Source: Theobroma cacao (Eukaryota; Streptophyta; Magnoliopsida; Malvales; Malvaceae). Taken from it: a DNA stretch of 64,000 nucleotides. The notes under the pieces are model-generated. The model did not search any database. It was not told where the DNA came from and was given only the letters and a program-made list of their open reading frames with translations. Location: contig NC_030855.1 of the NCBI RefSeq assembly GCF_000208745.1, forward strand, positions 12,077,088 through 12,141,087, given 5' to 3'. Position numbers and translations under genes: made by a program. Below are positions 1 through 12,735 of the stretch, piece by piece (the stretch's first letter is position 1; each line of letters starts with the position of its first letter).

Positions 1-525
1 CCCTTCCGCCACTTCTTAGTTGTTTCATAAGAATAAAAATAGAACAATAGTTTTCTTTATCTGATAGAAATAAGATTCAGTAAGAACTTTTGGTCTTTTT
101 GTTTTAGAAACAAAGCTTACTACTACAAGTAAAATCTTCCCTTTGAGAAGGTTTTATTCAATCATTATGTGGAATACTGTTAGAGGCCAAACACTTGTGT
201 GGCTGAAGATTTGACAAATCCTAAAGGTGAAAAAGCAAAGATTTCAACTGCAGGATTTTAGACTGTCTTATTCTCTTTTGGGTTACTTGCTTCATCACTA
301 GGGTTTTTAGATTAATTGGCTCTTGATTGCAATATCTAGAGCAAGGTACGTAATATTTAAACCTATGAATATTCATATTTAATCTAAAAATTGCATGAAA
401 AACACAAACATTGATCTTGAGGGTTTCAGTTATTTCTTTAACTAAATATATTTTTATTTTTCTGTTGCATTATACTTTTAATTTCATGATTAGTTTCATA
501 TTTGAGCTTGAGGCTGAATCCCAAC
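1..525. other. Unassigned AT-rich sequence at left edge
   Basis: AT-rich non-coding sequence with no ORF I would defend and no match to the LTR families elsewhere in the window. A motif resembling a 5' splice site (gcaaggtacgtaat, near 340-357) suggests it could be a leader or UTR fragment of a host gene or another element. The A-type LTR starts immediately after it. Confidence 0.35.
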
Positions 526-1492
526 TGTCACGACCCGGTACTCCCTTCGAGCCTGTGACAACAGTCACGACGTCTCGATGGACATTCATTGCCCGAAATG
601 TCAACCGAAACCTCGTAAGGCTTTAATATCAGTTTTCGCACCTCCCCTGTGAGCAACAGTTGTTAAGTATCATGTTTTGAGATATTATAAACTATTTCCA
701 AATCAAAACAATAGAAAAATAATTTTTTTCTCACAGAGGCATTTTGGTCATTTTTCCTCAAAAATATCGAAACCAGCTAAAAATGTAGTATGCAAGTGGA
801 AAACACATATTTCATAGTAAAAAATAAGTTACATGTCTAAAACATTCTTTTAAAGTGAAACTATACCTATTTGAATATAATAAAAATATTCAATAAAATA
901 TTCTATTTTCTTATAAAACAATATTTATAGTTACCGATAAATAATTTTTGTAGTGTAAAAGCTAAATAAATTCATACATACTGTAATATAGATAACCAAA
1001 GCATAAGATTTAATTTACAGTGACACATGAGCCCACGAACGACCAAAAGTATCAAAAACAGTAAACCTACAGTTTTTGAGGATGCTAGTCCAAAGGTAAC
1101 CCTCGATGAAATCAGCTATGTACAGCTTATTCTGAGCCTGAAATGGGTGGAAAGGAGGGTGGTGAGATTATATAATCCCAGTGAGTAAACAAACATCATC
1201 CAAAATATCTAAAATCGAGTAAATGGAGATGATTACAATAAATCATCATACTGTAATTTATCACCTTTCAACTCATTTAACCAATTAAAATCAATTCATT
1301 TAAATTGAGTAATCAACATGGCTTTTGAATTTCTTAAAACTTGGCTCGTGCCAAAATTATTCTCATACTCAGTTGTCAAGGATACCTTGGTCGAGGGCTA
1401 TCCCAAGCCGAGTCCGCCAAGGTTATTAAAAAATTATGTACGCATAAAACATGTTTTTATTTTGAAAACATAGTCATTCCTTGGCGTTGGCT

Positions 1493-1532
1493 GAGTTCAC
1501 CCTCACGTGGTGGTTTGGCGTGAAATGAACTC
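1493..1532 (-). promoter_or_regulatory. Conserved G-box hairpin in type A LTR
   Basis: An inverted repeat, gagttcac ... gtgaactc (this copy has one mismatch, atgaactc), encloses a CACGTG G-box at 1504-1509. The same block occurs in every type A LTR: CACGTG at 9894, 19385, 31381, 51275 and 59264, with a one-base loss near 25556. It lies inside the proposed second leader intron. CACGTG is the core of plant bZIP and bHLH binding sites; a regulatory role here is inference. Confidence 0.5.
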
Positions 1533-2894
1533 TAAAATTGTACCTCGGGAGTTATCCTACATGCCTTTCCAACTGAGGTAAAATATAAAGGGGTTTACCG
1601 TGCCCCTCTAATAGGCTGGTCCACAAAAACTCGCCCACTGCAACAAGCTAAACCCACCATACAATAAAATTTGCAATAGCATGACATGGCAATTATTTTA
1701 TTTTACAACCTTTCAAGGCAAATCAACAGTTCATATATTTCAGCACATTTAGAAATTCAATCATTCATGCCAATATTGCAATAAGCCAATCAATTAGAAC
1801 CATAAATTTACAACACAATTAAGTGGTCTCCAATTATTTTATTTTCAAAGCCATCATTCAATTTCAAGACAATTTATAAAATCATTTCATTTAAACTCAT
1901 TTTGTTTATAAAACATAAAGATTTTCCATTTAAACTCATTTTTCATAAAATCACAAAAACTAATTAAAATTCACTTCAAATAATCAAGATGATGATAAGG
2001 TTACTCACAGTATCAGGAGTTTGAAATACTCTTATTCTCAGTCCTCTGACACAACGTCTTTACCCTTGTTAGAGGGCTCACCACCTATATACAATACACA
2101 ACACATAATTCAATATACTGTGTCATACCATTATAAATCTATTTTAGGCTCTTTACTAATGCATGAAATGGGATGCAAATTGTTCAGATTATCGTCTAAA
2201 CACAATATTTTACACAATTTCAATTGTGTACCTAAATAAAACGATATTGGCCTAATTCGATCTATCACCCGATTAATTGGTCAATATGTCCAATTCAACA
2301 CCAATTAACTCCATTTTTCTTCCAATTCTCCAAACCATCAAACACAAGTCAAATAACATAAAATTTAGCAAAATCATCTTCACATTTTCTCTTGAGAATT
2401 TCGGCCATGGTGGGTGCATCAACACTATGATTTTTCCTACTTGATTTTCTCACCATAATTCATCATTTTCTAACCAATTCACTTGAAATAAAATCAAATC
2501 CATCATCAACACTCTACAAGGAAGATTCGGCCAATGATGAACTCATGAGGAATATGTGAATTTCTAGCTTAATTCTTACACTTAACACCATAAACAACTA
2601 AAAACATCCATATATCTTAAAAATCTATCTAAATAATCATCAAATTCTCTCTCCTAGGGTTTGATTAGCAAGATACCCATCATTAAATCATGTGATTCAA
2701 CCATGGAAAATGCAAAAGAATGCATGGGAAAGGTAGATCACAAGTCAAAATCAAGAAATTTTACCTTTGATTGCTTGATTACTTGAAATCCACCAATTTT
2801 CTCTTGAATTTTCACTCTAGGGTTTTTGTTCTTCTTTTCTTCCTTTGTTCTTGCTATGATCGGCCATAAGAATGAGAAATGGGCTGATTTTGTG

Positions 2895-2905
2895 CTAATT
2901 TATAA
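2895..2905 (-). promoter_or_regulatory. TATA box of type A LTR
   Basis: The minus strand reads ttataaattag in a conserved position about 105-140 nt upstream of the first leader donor (2764). Equivalent sequence occurs in the other A copies, for example ctttataaatcaac at about 29831-29844 in the plus-strand copy. It would mark the U3/R boundary, with transcription starting near 2870 on the minus strand. Confidence 0.5.
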
Positions 2906-4137
2906 GGAAAATAATAAAGAAATGAAAGCTTGACACTTGTCACCTTACCATTGATCCATTTTTAAATTCTTAACTATTAAGCTTTCTTTCTCCAGCACAT
3001 AAAATCCTTCAATTATCCATGATACTATTAGGTAAAATCCATGTGCTAGACAAGTGTTGGGTGGTGCAAAATTACAATTTTGCCCCTAGAATGACAAAAT
3101 GACTATTTTACTCCTATGCTTGAAAAAATGTCAGAATTAAAATTGTTCACTTTTCAAACTCAAATTATGTTCTAAATAGTCAATCTTAATCAAATACTTC
3201 TTTCAGCATTCCAATATTAACCTCGGATGGTAAAATGACCATTTTGTCCCTAGGTCATGAAAATTCTAATTTGACTCCAAATCGATCCTCGAACTCCGAA
3301 TCACCATTTTAAGTCATTCTGGGGTTGTAAAACTCTCAATTTCATCTTAAAATCTCTATTTGGACTAGTTCAAGGCTTAATTTAACTTAATTGTATCATT
3401 TGGTACATTGTCGTCTTTTAACGATTTTTCAGGTACCTAAGTAATCAAACATGCATTCTTATATAAGAATGGCATAATAAACATATTGTAGAGTCAGGCT
3501 TGTCACGACCCAAATTCCAGGCCATGACCGACACAAGGGTCCAATGGACGTAATCCACTAAACCCAAGCAAGCCTATTATTTATCTTACTTATAATTCCA
3601 TCTAATAGCACTAAGTCATATTTCATAACTTTGAATCAAAATAGTGATATACATTGCCAACTCATACTAGCATTACTCCTTAAAATTTACATACAATGTC
3701 TACAACATGTATTCTAATAATTTACATTAAGTTGGTCTATATAAAACAAAATAACGCTCGACATCCAACGGAGTGACTCGGATGAATATACAGCTACCGA
3801 ATGCCGAGACACCTACCACAATATGGACACAGGTCTACAAGGACACCTCGTCCTAGTTACTGACTGCCTCGTGATCTGAAAACATGAATTTGAAAATGGT
3901 GAGTATAAACCCAGTGAGTGAACAAGGAAGGGAACAAGCAACAACAACAAGGGAGAGTTTAAAATCATGATGCACTTGTTTCAAAACAATGCAATTTAGT
4001 TCCATTCATATTAAAAACCCCTCATTTTAAACTTAACTCATTTAGTCCTAAATGTTGGAAGTCCATGCTTAGATATGGTAGCAAAGAAGTGAAAAATAGG
4101 GCAGCAATTGGACAAGATAGGAGACAAAACAGAAAGT

Positions 4138-4290
4138 TTTTTCGTTGCAGCGAGAATGAATTTCGCTGCAGCAAAATTGTTACCCAAAAACAAAAAGTTT
4201 TTCGTTGCAGCGAGTTTTCAGCCAGTCTACCCCTCCAAACCCGAAAGTTTCTCACTGCAGCGAGCATGTATTTATTTTGCTGCAGTGAAA
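4138..4290. repeat. CGCTGCAGCG palindrome array in type B LTR
   Basis: Several spaced copies of a block around cgctgcagcg/cgttgcagcg, each followed by agaat or aaaat, at about 4143, 4170, 4203, 4255 and 4280. Each unit is self-complementary. Equivalent arrays lie at 38865-39062, and single or paired units at 61423-61452 and 63841. It lies within the proposed second leader intron of the B LTR. Confidence 0.7.
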
Positions 4291-4495
4291 ATAGAGCAAC
4301 AAGAGAAACATTTTCCCTCACTCAACAAAGCCATCCTGCTAAACTAACAAAATCAACATAAAATTCATGAAAATTCTCAAAGTACAATGTGTCAAATTTC
4401 ACATATATGTCACCTATATATCACGTTCATGAGCTTTCATTTCATAAATCTAGATATGAATAATTACATAGACAAGCATCAATATCATCATAATC

Positions 4496-4713
4496 ACTCC
4501 CGGCTCATGTACATACCCCCACATCGTGCACATAGCCGGCACCATCATGTGCATCCCCCCACATCGTGCACAATTAGTGCTATCATCATCTATCTCTCAC
4601 GCCACCATCATCACCGGCATGTGCATTCTCCACATCGTGCACACACACGGTTACAATCATTATATACAATATCATTCATCATGCACAACACACACATATA
4701 TATATATATATAT
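4496..4713 (-). repeat. Type B minisatellite plus (TA)n tract
   Basis: Degenerate repeats of a block reading, on the plus strand, ccacatcgtgcacatagcc, spaced about 40-65 bp, followed by a short (TA)n run ending at the ambiguous base N4714. The same unit is expanded in other B LTRs at 34970-35150, 38510-38705 and 50020-50283. His-rich ORFs here arise from the repeat and are not genes. Confidence 0.7.
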
Positions 4714-6394
4714 NAAGGCACTTGTTTTCATGAAAAACTTGATAATTCATTCAAATGGGTGGCAATTACATTATATTTCCCAAAACAAGTTTTGAAGGCA
4801 GTCCACTCACAAGTGTCGAAAATTCAGATTCCAAGTGCACTTTGACTAATAGTCCTCAAGCACAATTCCTTTGCCTTTTTCGGACGTCTCACTACCTTGA
4901 CAAATAACAAAGTCGAGGAATTTACTATATTGTCCCTAAATTGATATAAACTAATTTAAATTACTAATGCTTGATATGTAAATGCAAAAATACGTCCGAT
5001 TATCGCTTAATCGGGTTATCGATTAAATTCGATCGATCACCCGATTAATTGGCGATTGTGTCCAAATCACCTCCAAACTAATCCATTTCTCCTCTAATAC
5101 CTTAATTTTCCACTTACCATTTAAATAAAGCCAAATTCAGCATTAGAACCCTCACAATTCCTTATAGAAAAGTCGATCATTTGGTGCACTAGCACCGAAA
5201 TATTTTTTTCCATAACTGTTTCACCTTAATTCATCATTTTCCATGCCATTTTCCTTGAAATAAAAACAATCCCCCATTGATATTCAGCCCTCACGGTTCG
5301 ACCAACAAGGAACCCTAGAGAAATTGAATATTTCTTTTGTGTTTTTGTTCATAACCATTTTTAACTATCCCTAAACACTCACATAGTCTATAATCAAATT
5401 ATTCCAACAATAATTCCTCTTCCATACCCATTTTCAGAATTGAATTCATCATGATAACTCAATATTCAACCATGGAAATCAAGAACAAAAGAATGGGTAA
5501 GCTAGGTATCAAGGAAAATTAAAGAAATTCTAACTTACCTAGCTTGTTTCCTTGATTTCTTCACTTTTTCATTGAATTTCCACCTAGGTTTTCTTGTTTT
5601 TCCCTTTGTTCTTCCTTTGTTCTTGTTGCTGGTTGCCTAGGCCGAATATGGTGAGAGAATTGGGGATTTAATGGGCTGATTTCTATAGAAAATAATAAAA
5701 TAATCAAGCATGCCACGTGTCACATGCTTATTGGCCCAATTTTTTTTTAACTTTTTGACTTTCTTCTTAATTTTTCACCACAAATATTCTGGTATTTATC
5801 CAATCCTACCACAATTAAAATCCCTTGGTCTTGATAAGTGTTGGGGTAAAAAATTTACCGATTTGCCCTCGGGGAGGAAAAATTACGATTTTGCCCCTAT
5901 ACTCTGAAATGTACCGAAATCACATTATTTCTACTTTTCAATCTCAAATAACACTAATATTGATCAATATTAACCAAATGAGGCAAAAATCGTTTTATAA
6001 AAATTTTCGTTTAGTCCTCTAATGGAAAAATTACCATTTTACCCTTGTGCTTCAAAAATACCGGGAATCACAATTTTTCACTGCTAAACATCATTTTATA
6101 CTCCAATAATCATAATTATATTTCATATAATTATTCTTGGTCAAATGTGATCAAATCTTGGCTAAAAATCTCCATTTTGTCATCAAATGGTAAAATGACG
6201 GTTTTGTCCCTAATTGGTCAATTTTCCTGATGAACTCCAAACTGGACTTTGAACTCCGAATCACTATTCTAAACCATTCTGTGGGTTTTAAAATTTTCAA
6301 ATTCTTATTAGAATTTCTATTTGAACTAGTTCAAGGCTCGATTTAACTTAGTTGTACCACTTGGTACAACACCGTCTTTTAATCGAGCTTGACA

Positions 6395-7271
6395 GCGTCT
6401 CACAGGGCATGACACCAATAGTGGTATTAGAGCCATTGTTTGACATTTTTCATGTAATTTGTATGATTGATTCTTGGTGATAATCAATAGGAGTGATTTG
6501 TGTGTTGATTTAGCATATATCGGATTTCAAGGCTTTCTTTAAAATTTGTTCTTCTATTTTAATTCAAATATGGACAACATGTGTTTAATCCACTTAAAAC
6601 ATATTTTGAAAGGTTTAAAATCATGTTTAAGTTAAGAATTAATGAATGGATTAAAAGGCTTGCAAAACCAAGTTAAAATCGAATAATTTTGAGGTGTTTT
6701 GGAGACTAGTGTGTTGATTATTTTTACTAATATTAGGCAAGTGTTATAAGCAGTTTTTTCAATTGTTCAAAATTAGTTTTATCAAATTAAATTATTGCAT
6801 GTTTCAACCAAACTTGAATGTGATTTGAAAAGCTTCATAAGAATCATGTTTTTGGGTTCCTAAACAACAAATTAAGGTTCAATGTAGAAATTTTAGGCAA
6901 CTATGATCGATTTTCGTGGCTAAATTCTCCAAGAATTTGTGTTTAATTGTTAAACACACTTGTTAAAAATTTCCAACAGCTTCGTTCATGAGTTTGGCTC
7001 ATGATTTTTGAAGTTTTAAGAGCACTTTGGTGCCATCTATTTTAGTTTTAGGTGATTCATAAAAAATAGAAAATTTTTTCCTACTTGAAAGTGAATTCCT
7101 AAAATTAAGGATAGAATTTTAAGTTTGGGTTATCCATAAAGAATAGGAATTTGTTACTTGCTTAAAAGAAATTCCTAAAATTAAAGATAGCACTTTAATT
7201 TGGAAAACTTATAGGAAATTGTTTCCTACTTTAAAAGAAATTCCTAAAATTATATGATAGCATTGAACTTT
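6395..7271 (+). mobile_element. Copia element 5' end: LTR terminus, PBS and leader
   Basis: About 20 bp of an LTR end (…gggcatgaca, to 6414) is followed after 7 nt by a primer-binding-site-like sequence. A long non-coding leader then runs to 7271, where the D element interrupts it. The leader appears to resume at 33025 and continue to the copia gag at 36305. The near-match flanks acttt (7267-7271) and ccttt (33020-33024) support this. No coding sequence is present. Joining this block to the gag at 36305 is an inference from the nesting order. Confidence 0.5.
6422..6434 (+). promoter_or_regulatory. Primer-binding site, tRNA-iMet type
   Basis: tggtattagagcc differs by one transition from the usual plant sequence tggtatcagagcc, complementary to the 3' end of initiator tRNA-Met. 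It lies 7 nt after an LTR-type CA end at 6414. Confidence 0.6.
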
Positions 7272-8917
7272 TGTAACACCCTTGATTTTTGATACGAACT
7301 ATGTAAGGTAAACCAAGTTAATTGATGGACTAAATTGAACTAAATTGTATATGTATAAGAATTCAAGGAATGCCTCTGTTCGTAGAGAAATGGTCAAGGA
7401 ATATATTAGTATGTAAAAGCTAAAATGATGTTGTTCATGTGCTTGGCACATGAATGATATAGTGCATATGTTTGGCACTAAATTGAGTATGATATGTATT
7501 TAATTTTTGCCATGGTAATTGATATGCTTTGTGACATAAGGCATGAATGAGAGATTGGTGTGTATGATGGACTTGTGTGTTGATTCAAGTGAAATATGAA
7601 TGATTGGAGGTTATGGGGAAGATTTGGAATGAGTTTAGGCCTTAGAAGAACCAATTGTTATGAATTTGAACCTCAAGAGTCGATCCCAGTGCTTGGAGGA
7701 TTGATCCTGTGAAGTAGAAACTTAGGGCTAAATAATCTGTGAAGAAAATTTAAGGGTAAATAATAACACTGGCCCAAGATCGTGTATAGAAGCCTTGTAG
7801 TCGATCCTAGGGTAGGAAATGCGATTTGGGGTAAGCAATCTAGTCCAAGATCGAGTACCAAGCTCCCATAATTAATCTTGAGGTGCTAGATCAGTAAAAA
7901 TTGAGCTTAACAACCCCAAAATAAAAAAATCTTTCATTTTCTCCTACTCTTTATTCTCTCATCCAATTTCTCTCAAATTTCACCCCATCAAAACCTTCAC
8001 ACTCTAATGCTGGATCTTGGATTTGAAGTGCTAAATATGAGAGATTTCACTTCAACAAGCTTAGTTGGTGAATTTTCACTTTCTCTCTCCAAAACCCAAC
8101 CTCAGCTTCCAAGAATGAATTTTTTAAGCACTTGGAGTTGTTTAGAGTAAATATGGAGTTAGGGAATGCTTTTAGAGGTAAGATAATGCATTATTGTCAA
8201 TTGATTTCTGATTTAAACGGTTAGTAACTCAAATTCAGCTTGGTCCAGCTTTGGAGAAAAAATTACCTTATTGAGTTGACTGGATATTTGGGGCAACCAA
8301 TAGCTTAACTCAACTTCTAAGGTATGGATTAACCCATTGTCGAAGGATTTGAGTTTATTTGTTAATATGCTAAAGATTTAGCTATTTTTAAAAAAGTTGG
8401 TAATAATATGAAAGCCAGGATTTGGCAATGAAACTGAGAATTATGATGTAAATGCTAATAAATTTTTGTTGTTAAATGCTAGGTGACTATTGGGAGTAAG
8501 ATGGCTACCCATTTATGAATATTAAGTTGTTTAGCTAAAATGTGCAAGTGTGAATACAATAACACCATGAATTGTCAAGGTGAGTGGGAAAACTTCTATC
8601 CATAGGAGCATAATGACTAGGGTGCATATATGCTTCAATGATCATAATGCATAATGTATGCTATGTATGAGCAATAAGCATGTCTAGAGGTAGAATTCTC
8701 ATAATAGAAAATATGTGAGAATGATGTGATACGCTTAGAAGGAATATGCCTAGGCTAATGATGTTTATATGAATATGAGTTAATCTAATACAAACAATGA
8801 CACTATGTTGAGTGTCTATATGGTCGATTCGTTTAGAAACATTATGTCTAGACTAGTGAATGTTATGAGACTTACATGATACACCTAGAAGGAATATGCC
8901 TAGGCTAACAATGTTAA

Positions 8918-11900
8918 TGTCATGACCCGGAACCTCCCTCGGGCCCATGACAACCGTCGCGACGTCCCGATTGACACTCATTATCCGGAATACCAATCAG
9001 AACCCCGCAAGGCTAACAAATCAGTTTCTTGCCTTTCCTGTGAGCAATCGTTGTTAAATATCGAGCTTTAAGAAACTATAAACTATTTTAGATCGAAAAA
9101 AATCAAAATAAAATTTTTGCCACATAGGGGTATTTTGGTCATTTTTACCAAAAAATTTCGAAACCTGATAAAGATACAACGTATGGTAGAAAAATATCCA
9201 CTGCTGATTAAAAATAAATTTTTGTAATCTAAATCATTCATTTAGAGTGAAAAGTTGGCTAATTAAATTAAATAAAAATATTTGATAATATATTTCATTT
9301 TCTTATAAAACAATTTTTATAAAACTATACATAAATAATTTTTGTAGCGTGAGAATAAAATAAATTCATGCATACAATAATTTACAAAGTTATAATGTAC
9401 AATAATAATTACAATGACAAGTGGCCCATGAATACACCAAGTACTGGTGATAGTAACCTACTGTCGGTGAGGTAGAGATGTCAACTGGAATCCTCGACAA
9501 AATAGGGTATCTACAAGCTACCACAGACCTGAAATGTTTGAAAAGGAGGTGGGTGAGATTTTACAATCCCAATGAGTAAACAGACATTATCATAAATATC
9601 TAAAGGCGAGTAAAATGGAGGCAAGTTTAAACAACAAGTCACAAACCATTTCATAAGGTTTTCAATTTCTTTCTTAAACCATAAAACATTTGTAATTTAC
9701 CAAAACAGTTGTCAAGGCTTATAACTTTTATAAAAAACATGGCTCAAGCCAAAATCTAGTCCTCGAGGATACCTTGGTCGAGGCATCTAACCGAGTCCAC
9801 CAAGGTTGTTAAGATATTTACATGTTAAACACATTCTAGTTTTGAAAACAAGCCGTTCCTTAGCGTTGGCTGAGTTACACATTCACGTGGGGGTTCGACG
9901 TGAAGTGAACTCGAACACTACCCCGGGAGTTACCCTCCTCGCCTCTACAACTGGAGTAACTATGAAACCGGGTTTACCGTGCCCCTTTAATAGGCAGTCC
10001 ATGGAAACTCGTCACTATAGTGACTAAACCCATCAATTTTAATAAAATTTCGACAGTATAACGTGGCTTTTATTTATTGACCCAGCTTGCATAGTAAAAA
10101 CAACTTACATAAATTTTCAATACAATTTATCAAATATAGCCACATATACTTATATTTCATAAGCCATTCATAGGAAAATATATATTTCAAAATAATTAGC
10201 AGCCTTCAATTACTCAATTTCATAATCAACACAATATATTTTTATTTGTCACATTTATTTCTAAAACATCAAAAATCCCGTTTTAATCTCGTTTTCGTTT
10301 CATAAAATACATAAAAAGCATTTAAAAATAAACTCTAGATAATTTACAATAATAATAGGTTTACTCACAGTTTGTACAAATTAACTAATTTTTAGGTGCC
10401 CCGATCACTGTTCGTCGGGTATTACTTCCTTGCCTTTACCGGAAGGCTCTCCTCCTAAACACATTACAAAATTTACCCAATTCATCACATTGATGTTAAA
10501 TCTCTATATAATTGACTTAAATCCTATACTAATGCATGATATGAAATGCAATAGCCTAAAACGGCTTAAACGCAGTATTAATCTATTTTTGCCACTTTAC
10601 CCGATAAATTGCTAACGCGCTCCGTTTTAGCTCTAAATCATCCCATTCTCTCTCCAACATTTCTAACCATTAATTATCAGCCAATAACCTTCTAAAATCA
10701 CCAAAATCAGTTCACTTTTCTCTTTGGAAAATTCGGCCAAAAATGGAACATTAACTCGGTAAATTTTTTACTTTGTTTTTCAATCACATTTAACCATTTT
10801 CATCATTTTCTTTTCATTTCTCTTAGAATAAAAATCAGATCATCATCATTGTACCTCATTGCAGATTTGGCCAAGGGTGGGTATTGTGAAAATTTAATGC
10901 TTTCTTGCCCAATTTAATTTCTAAACACATTTAACTAACTAAAACTATCAATTTAACTAAAACTCAAAACCTAAAAATTTCAATTTCTCCCCTCTCGAAA
11001 TTCGGCCAGCCCTTGATGTTACTTTTAGATCTCTCTCCTCAAGCATGCTAAATGGAAACAAAGGCATAGGAAAGGTAGAAATCAAGCTAAAGTCGAAAAA
11101 TCTTATCATTAGACGCGTAAACGGGCAAAAAACGCGAATTCCCCTTTGAATTTTTTTGTTTCTCTTTGGTTTTTCTTTTTTTCTTCCTTTCCTCTCTATT
11201 TTCTCTCTTGTTCTCCCTTATGGCCGGCCATCACTTAAAATGGGGTTTAAATGGGCTGGCTTTTCATTAAAATAATATTAAATCATTAAAAAGTGCCATG
11301 TGTCACTTTCCCATTGGGCCATTTTTAAAATTTTATCCAAAGTCTCGGTGGAGTAATTTTTGAAATTTACACTTTTGCCCCCATAAAAGTTAAAAATTAC
11401 ATTTTTCCCCCAAAAACTGAAAAATTGCCCATAGACATATTTTTTCATCCCTTATACTCATACCATTCTCCAATTTGTCAAATTTGATTCAAATTCTCTC
11501 AAAATCTCAAATTTTGTTTGCAGGTGGCAAAATTACGATTTTTCCCTTACACTCTAGAAATTACCAGAATTAAACTTTTTCACTTCCTATCCTTAAATTA
11601 TACTCCAAATAGTTAATCTTGGTCAAAAATTTCACTCGATGATCAAATTATTATCTTAGGTGGCAAAATGATAATTTTGCCCCTGAATATCAAAATTTCT
11701 AATTTTTCCCCAAATGAACCCTCAAACTCTAAACAATCATTTTTAATCATTCCTGGACTATAAGATATTAAATTTAATCATACGATTCCTATTTGAACTA
11801 GTTCGGGGTTAAAGCAACTCAAGTGTATCGTTAGGTACAATATCGGGTTTCATCTATTCTTTGGAACTTTTCTAGTGTAATAACATGCTACTTAGTGCAT

Positions 11901-11938
11901 GTATGTCATGACATGTGTTTATAGGGTCGAGTTTTACA
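8918..11938 (-). mobile_element. Solo type A LTR with target duplication GTTAA
   Basis: A complete LTR of 3,021 bp, tgtcatgacccgg ... gttttaca, flanked on both sides by gttaa (8913-8917 and 11939-11943). The D LTR continues seamlessly across it. It has diverged more from the other A copies but keeps the G-box hairpin (CACGTG at 9894) and the same order of blocks. A single LTR with perfect flanking repeats is the classic product of LTR-LTR recombination deleting the internal region. Confidence 0.9.
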
Positions 11939-12129
11939 GTTAATATGAATGTGCACATCATGAAAATATCTAGAAATGCTATGTCTAGACTAGTGAATGT
12001 TATGAGAATTATGTGAATTGCCTAGAAGGATTGTTCGAGGCTAAGTAATTAGCGCGCCCATGATTATGTTCTTGAGATGAGAAATAAGGCATGATTATGA
12101 ATGATTAAATATGTCATGATGACTAGTAT

Positions 12130-12735
12130 GATGAATTATAATTGTGTTGAGGAATATGTTCTGTTCGTGGATAATGTGGATAATTTCGGATGATGATATG
12201 ATATGAGATATGTATATTCTATCCGTGGATGGTTTTGGATGATGATATGATGTGAGATATGTATGTTCCATACGTAGACGATTCTAAATGATGATATGAT
12301 GTGAGGTATGTATGTCTTATTCGTAGATGATTTCAGACGATGATATGATGTGAGGTATGTATGTTTCGCTCGTAAATGATTCCAGATGAATGATATGATA
12401 TGAGATATGTATATTTTGTCCCTGGATGGTTCCAAACAATGATATGATGTGGAATATGTATGTTCTATCTGAAGATAATTTTAGACGATGATATGATATG
12501 AGATATGTATGTTCCGTCCATAGATGATTTTGGATGATGATATGATGTGTGGTATGTATGTTCCCTCTATAGATGATTCCAAACGATGATGTGATGTGAG
12601 ATATGTATGTTCTGTCTGTAAATGATTTTGGACGATGATATGATGTGAGGTATGCATGCTCCAACCATGGATGATTTCGGACGATGTTATGATGTTGGTT
12701 ATGCATGTTCCATGAATAGAGGAATTTCGAATGAT
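12130..12735 (+). repeat. 48-49 bp minisatellite in D LTR, about 12 units
   Basis: Tandem units start gatgatatgatgtgag and continue with tatgtatgttcc and a variable gtagatgatt segment. Unit starts at 12192, 12241, 12290 and 12339 give a period of 49 bp, with later units 48 bp. On the minus strand the 48 bp period keeps one reading frame open, giving repetitive His/Ile/Ser-rich translations that are artefacts. It lies inside intron 2 of the D leader. Confidence 0.9.

Larger units (their letters stand above)
526..3502 (-). mobile_element. Type A gypsy LTR (solo or remnant), about 2.98 kb
   Basis: On the plus strand it begins tgtcacgacccggtac and ends gtagagtcaggcttg, so the LTR itself reads on the minus strand, from TGtcaagcc-type to ...gtgacA. 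It matches 18399-21393, 50300-52856 and 57797-61262 along its length. On the minus strand I see a TATA box (about 2905-2895), a donor at 2764, an acceptor at 2085, a second donor at 2008 and an acceptor with a polypyrimidine tract at 1138. No internal region adjoins it on either side. Its U3 end is fused directly to the next LTR at 3500-3502, with about 3 bp of its terminus missing. Short ORFs inside it are not conserved between copies and are not genes. Confidence 0.85.
3501..6394 (-). mobile_element. Type B gypsy LTR, about 2.9 kb, minus strand
   Basis: The plus strand begins tgtcacgacccaaattccag, as at 63206, and similar to 34299. It ends near aatcgagcttgaca. It carries the two B hallmarks, a CGCTGCAGCG palindrome array and a gtgcac-rich minisatellite. 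From about 4,860 onward (the U3 half) it resembles type A LTRs, whereas the U5 half does not, so it is a mosaic relative of A. The left flank is the end of a type A LTR and the right flank is a copia LTR end, with no matching target duplication (aggct versus gcgtc). It was therefore probably left by recombination or truncation rather than a clean insertion. Leader donors are at about 5535 and 4805, and an acceptor is at about 3876. Confidence 0.75.

Noticed and set aside
1..525. Possible host gene exon with donor-like gcaaggtacgtaat
   Set aside because: No coding frame or homology can be supported from the sequence alone; left as unassigned.
1341..1523. 60-codon ORF repeated at 51103-51294 with a shared SSPSRGGL end
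   Set aside because: Lies in the A LTR intron over the G-box hairpin; other A copies do not keep it open, so the DNA element rather than a peptide is conserved.
4387..4845. 152-codon His-rich ORF (and 4526-4795)
   Set aside because: Reads through the B minisatellite, the (TA)n tract and an N; a different frame is open in each B copy.
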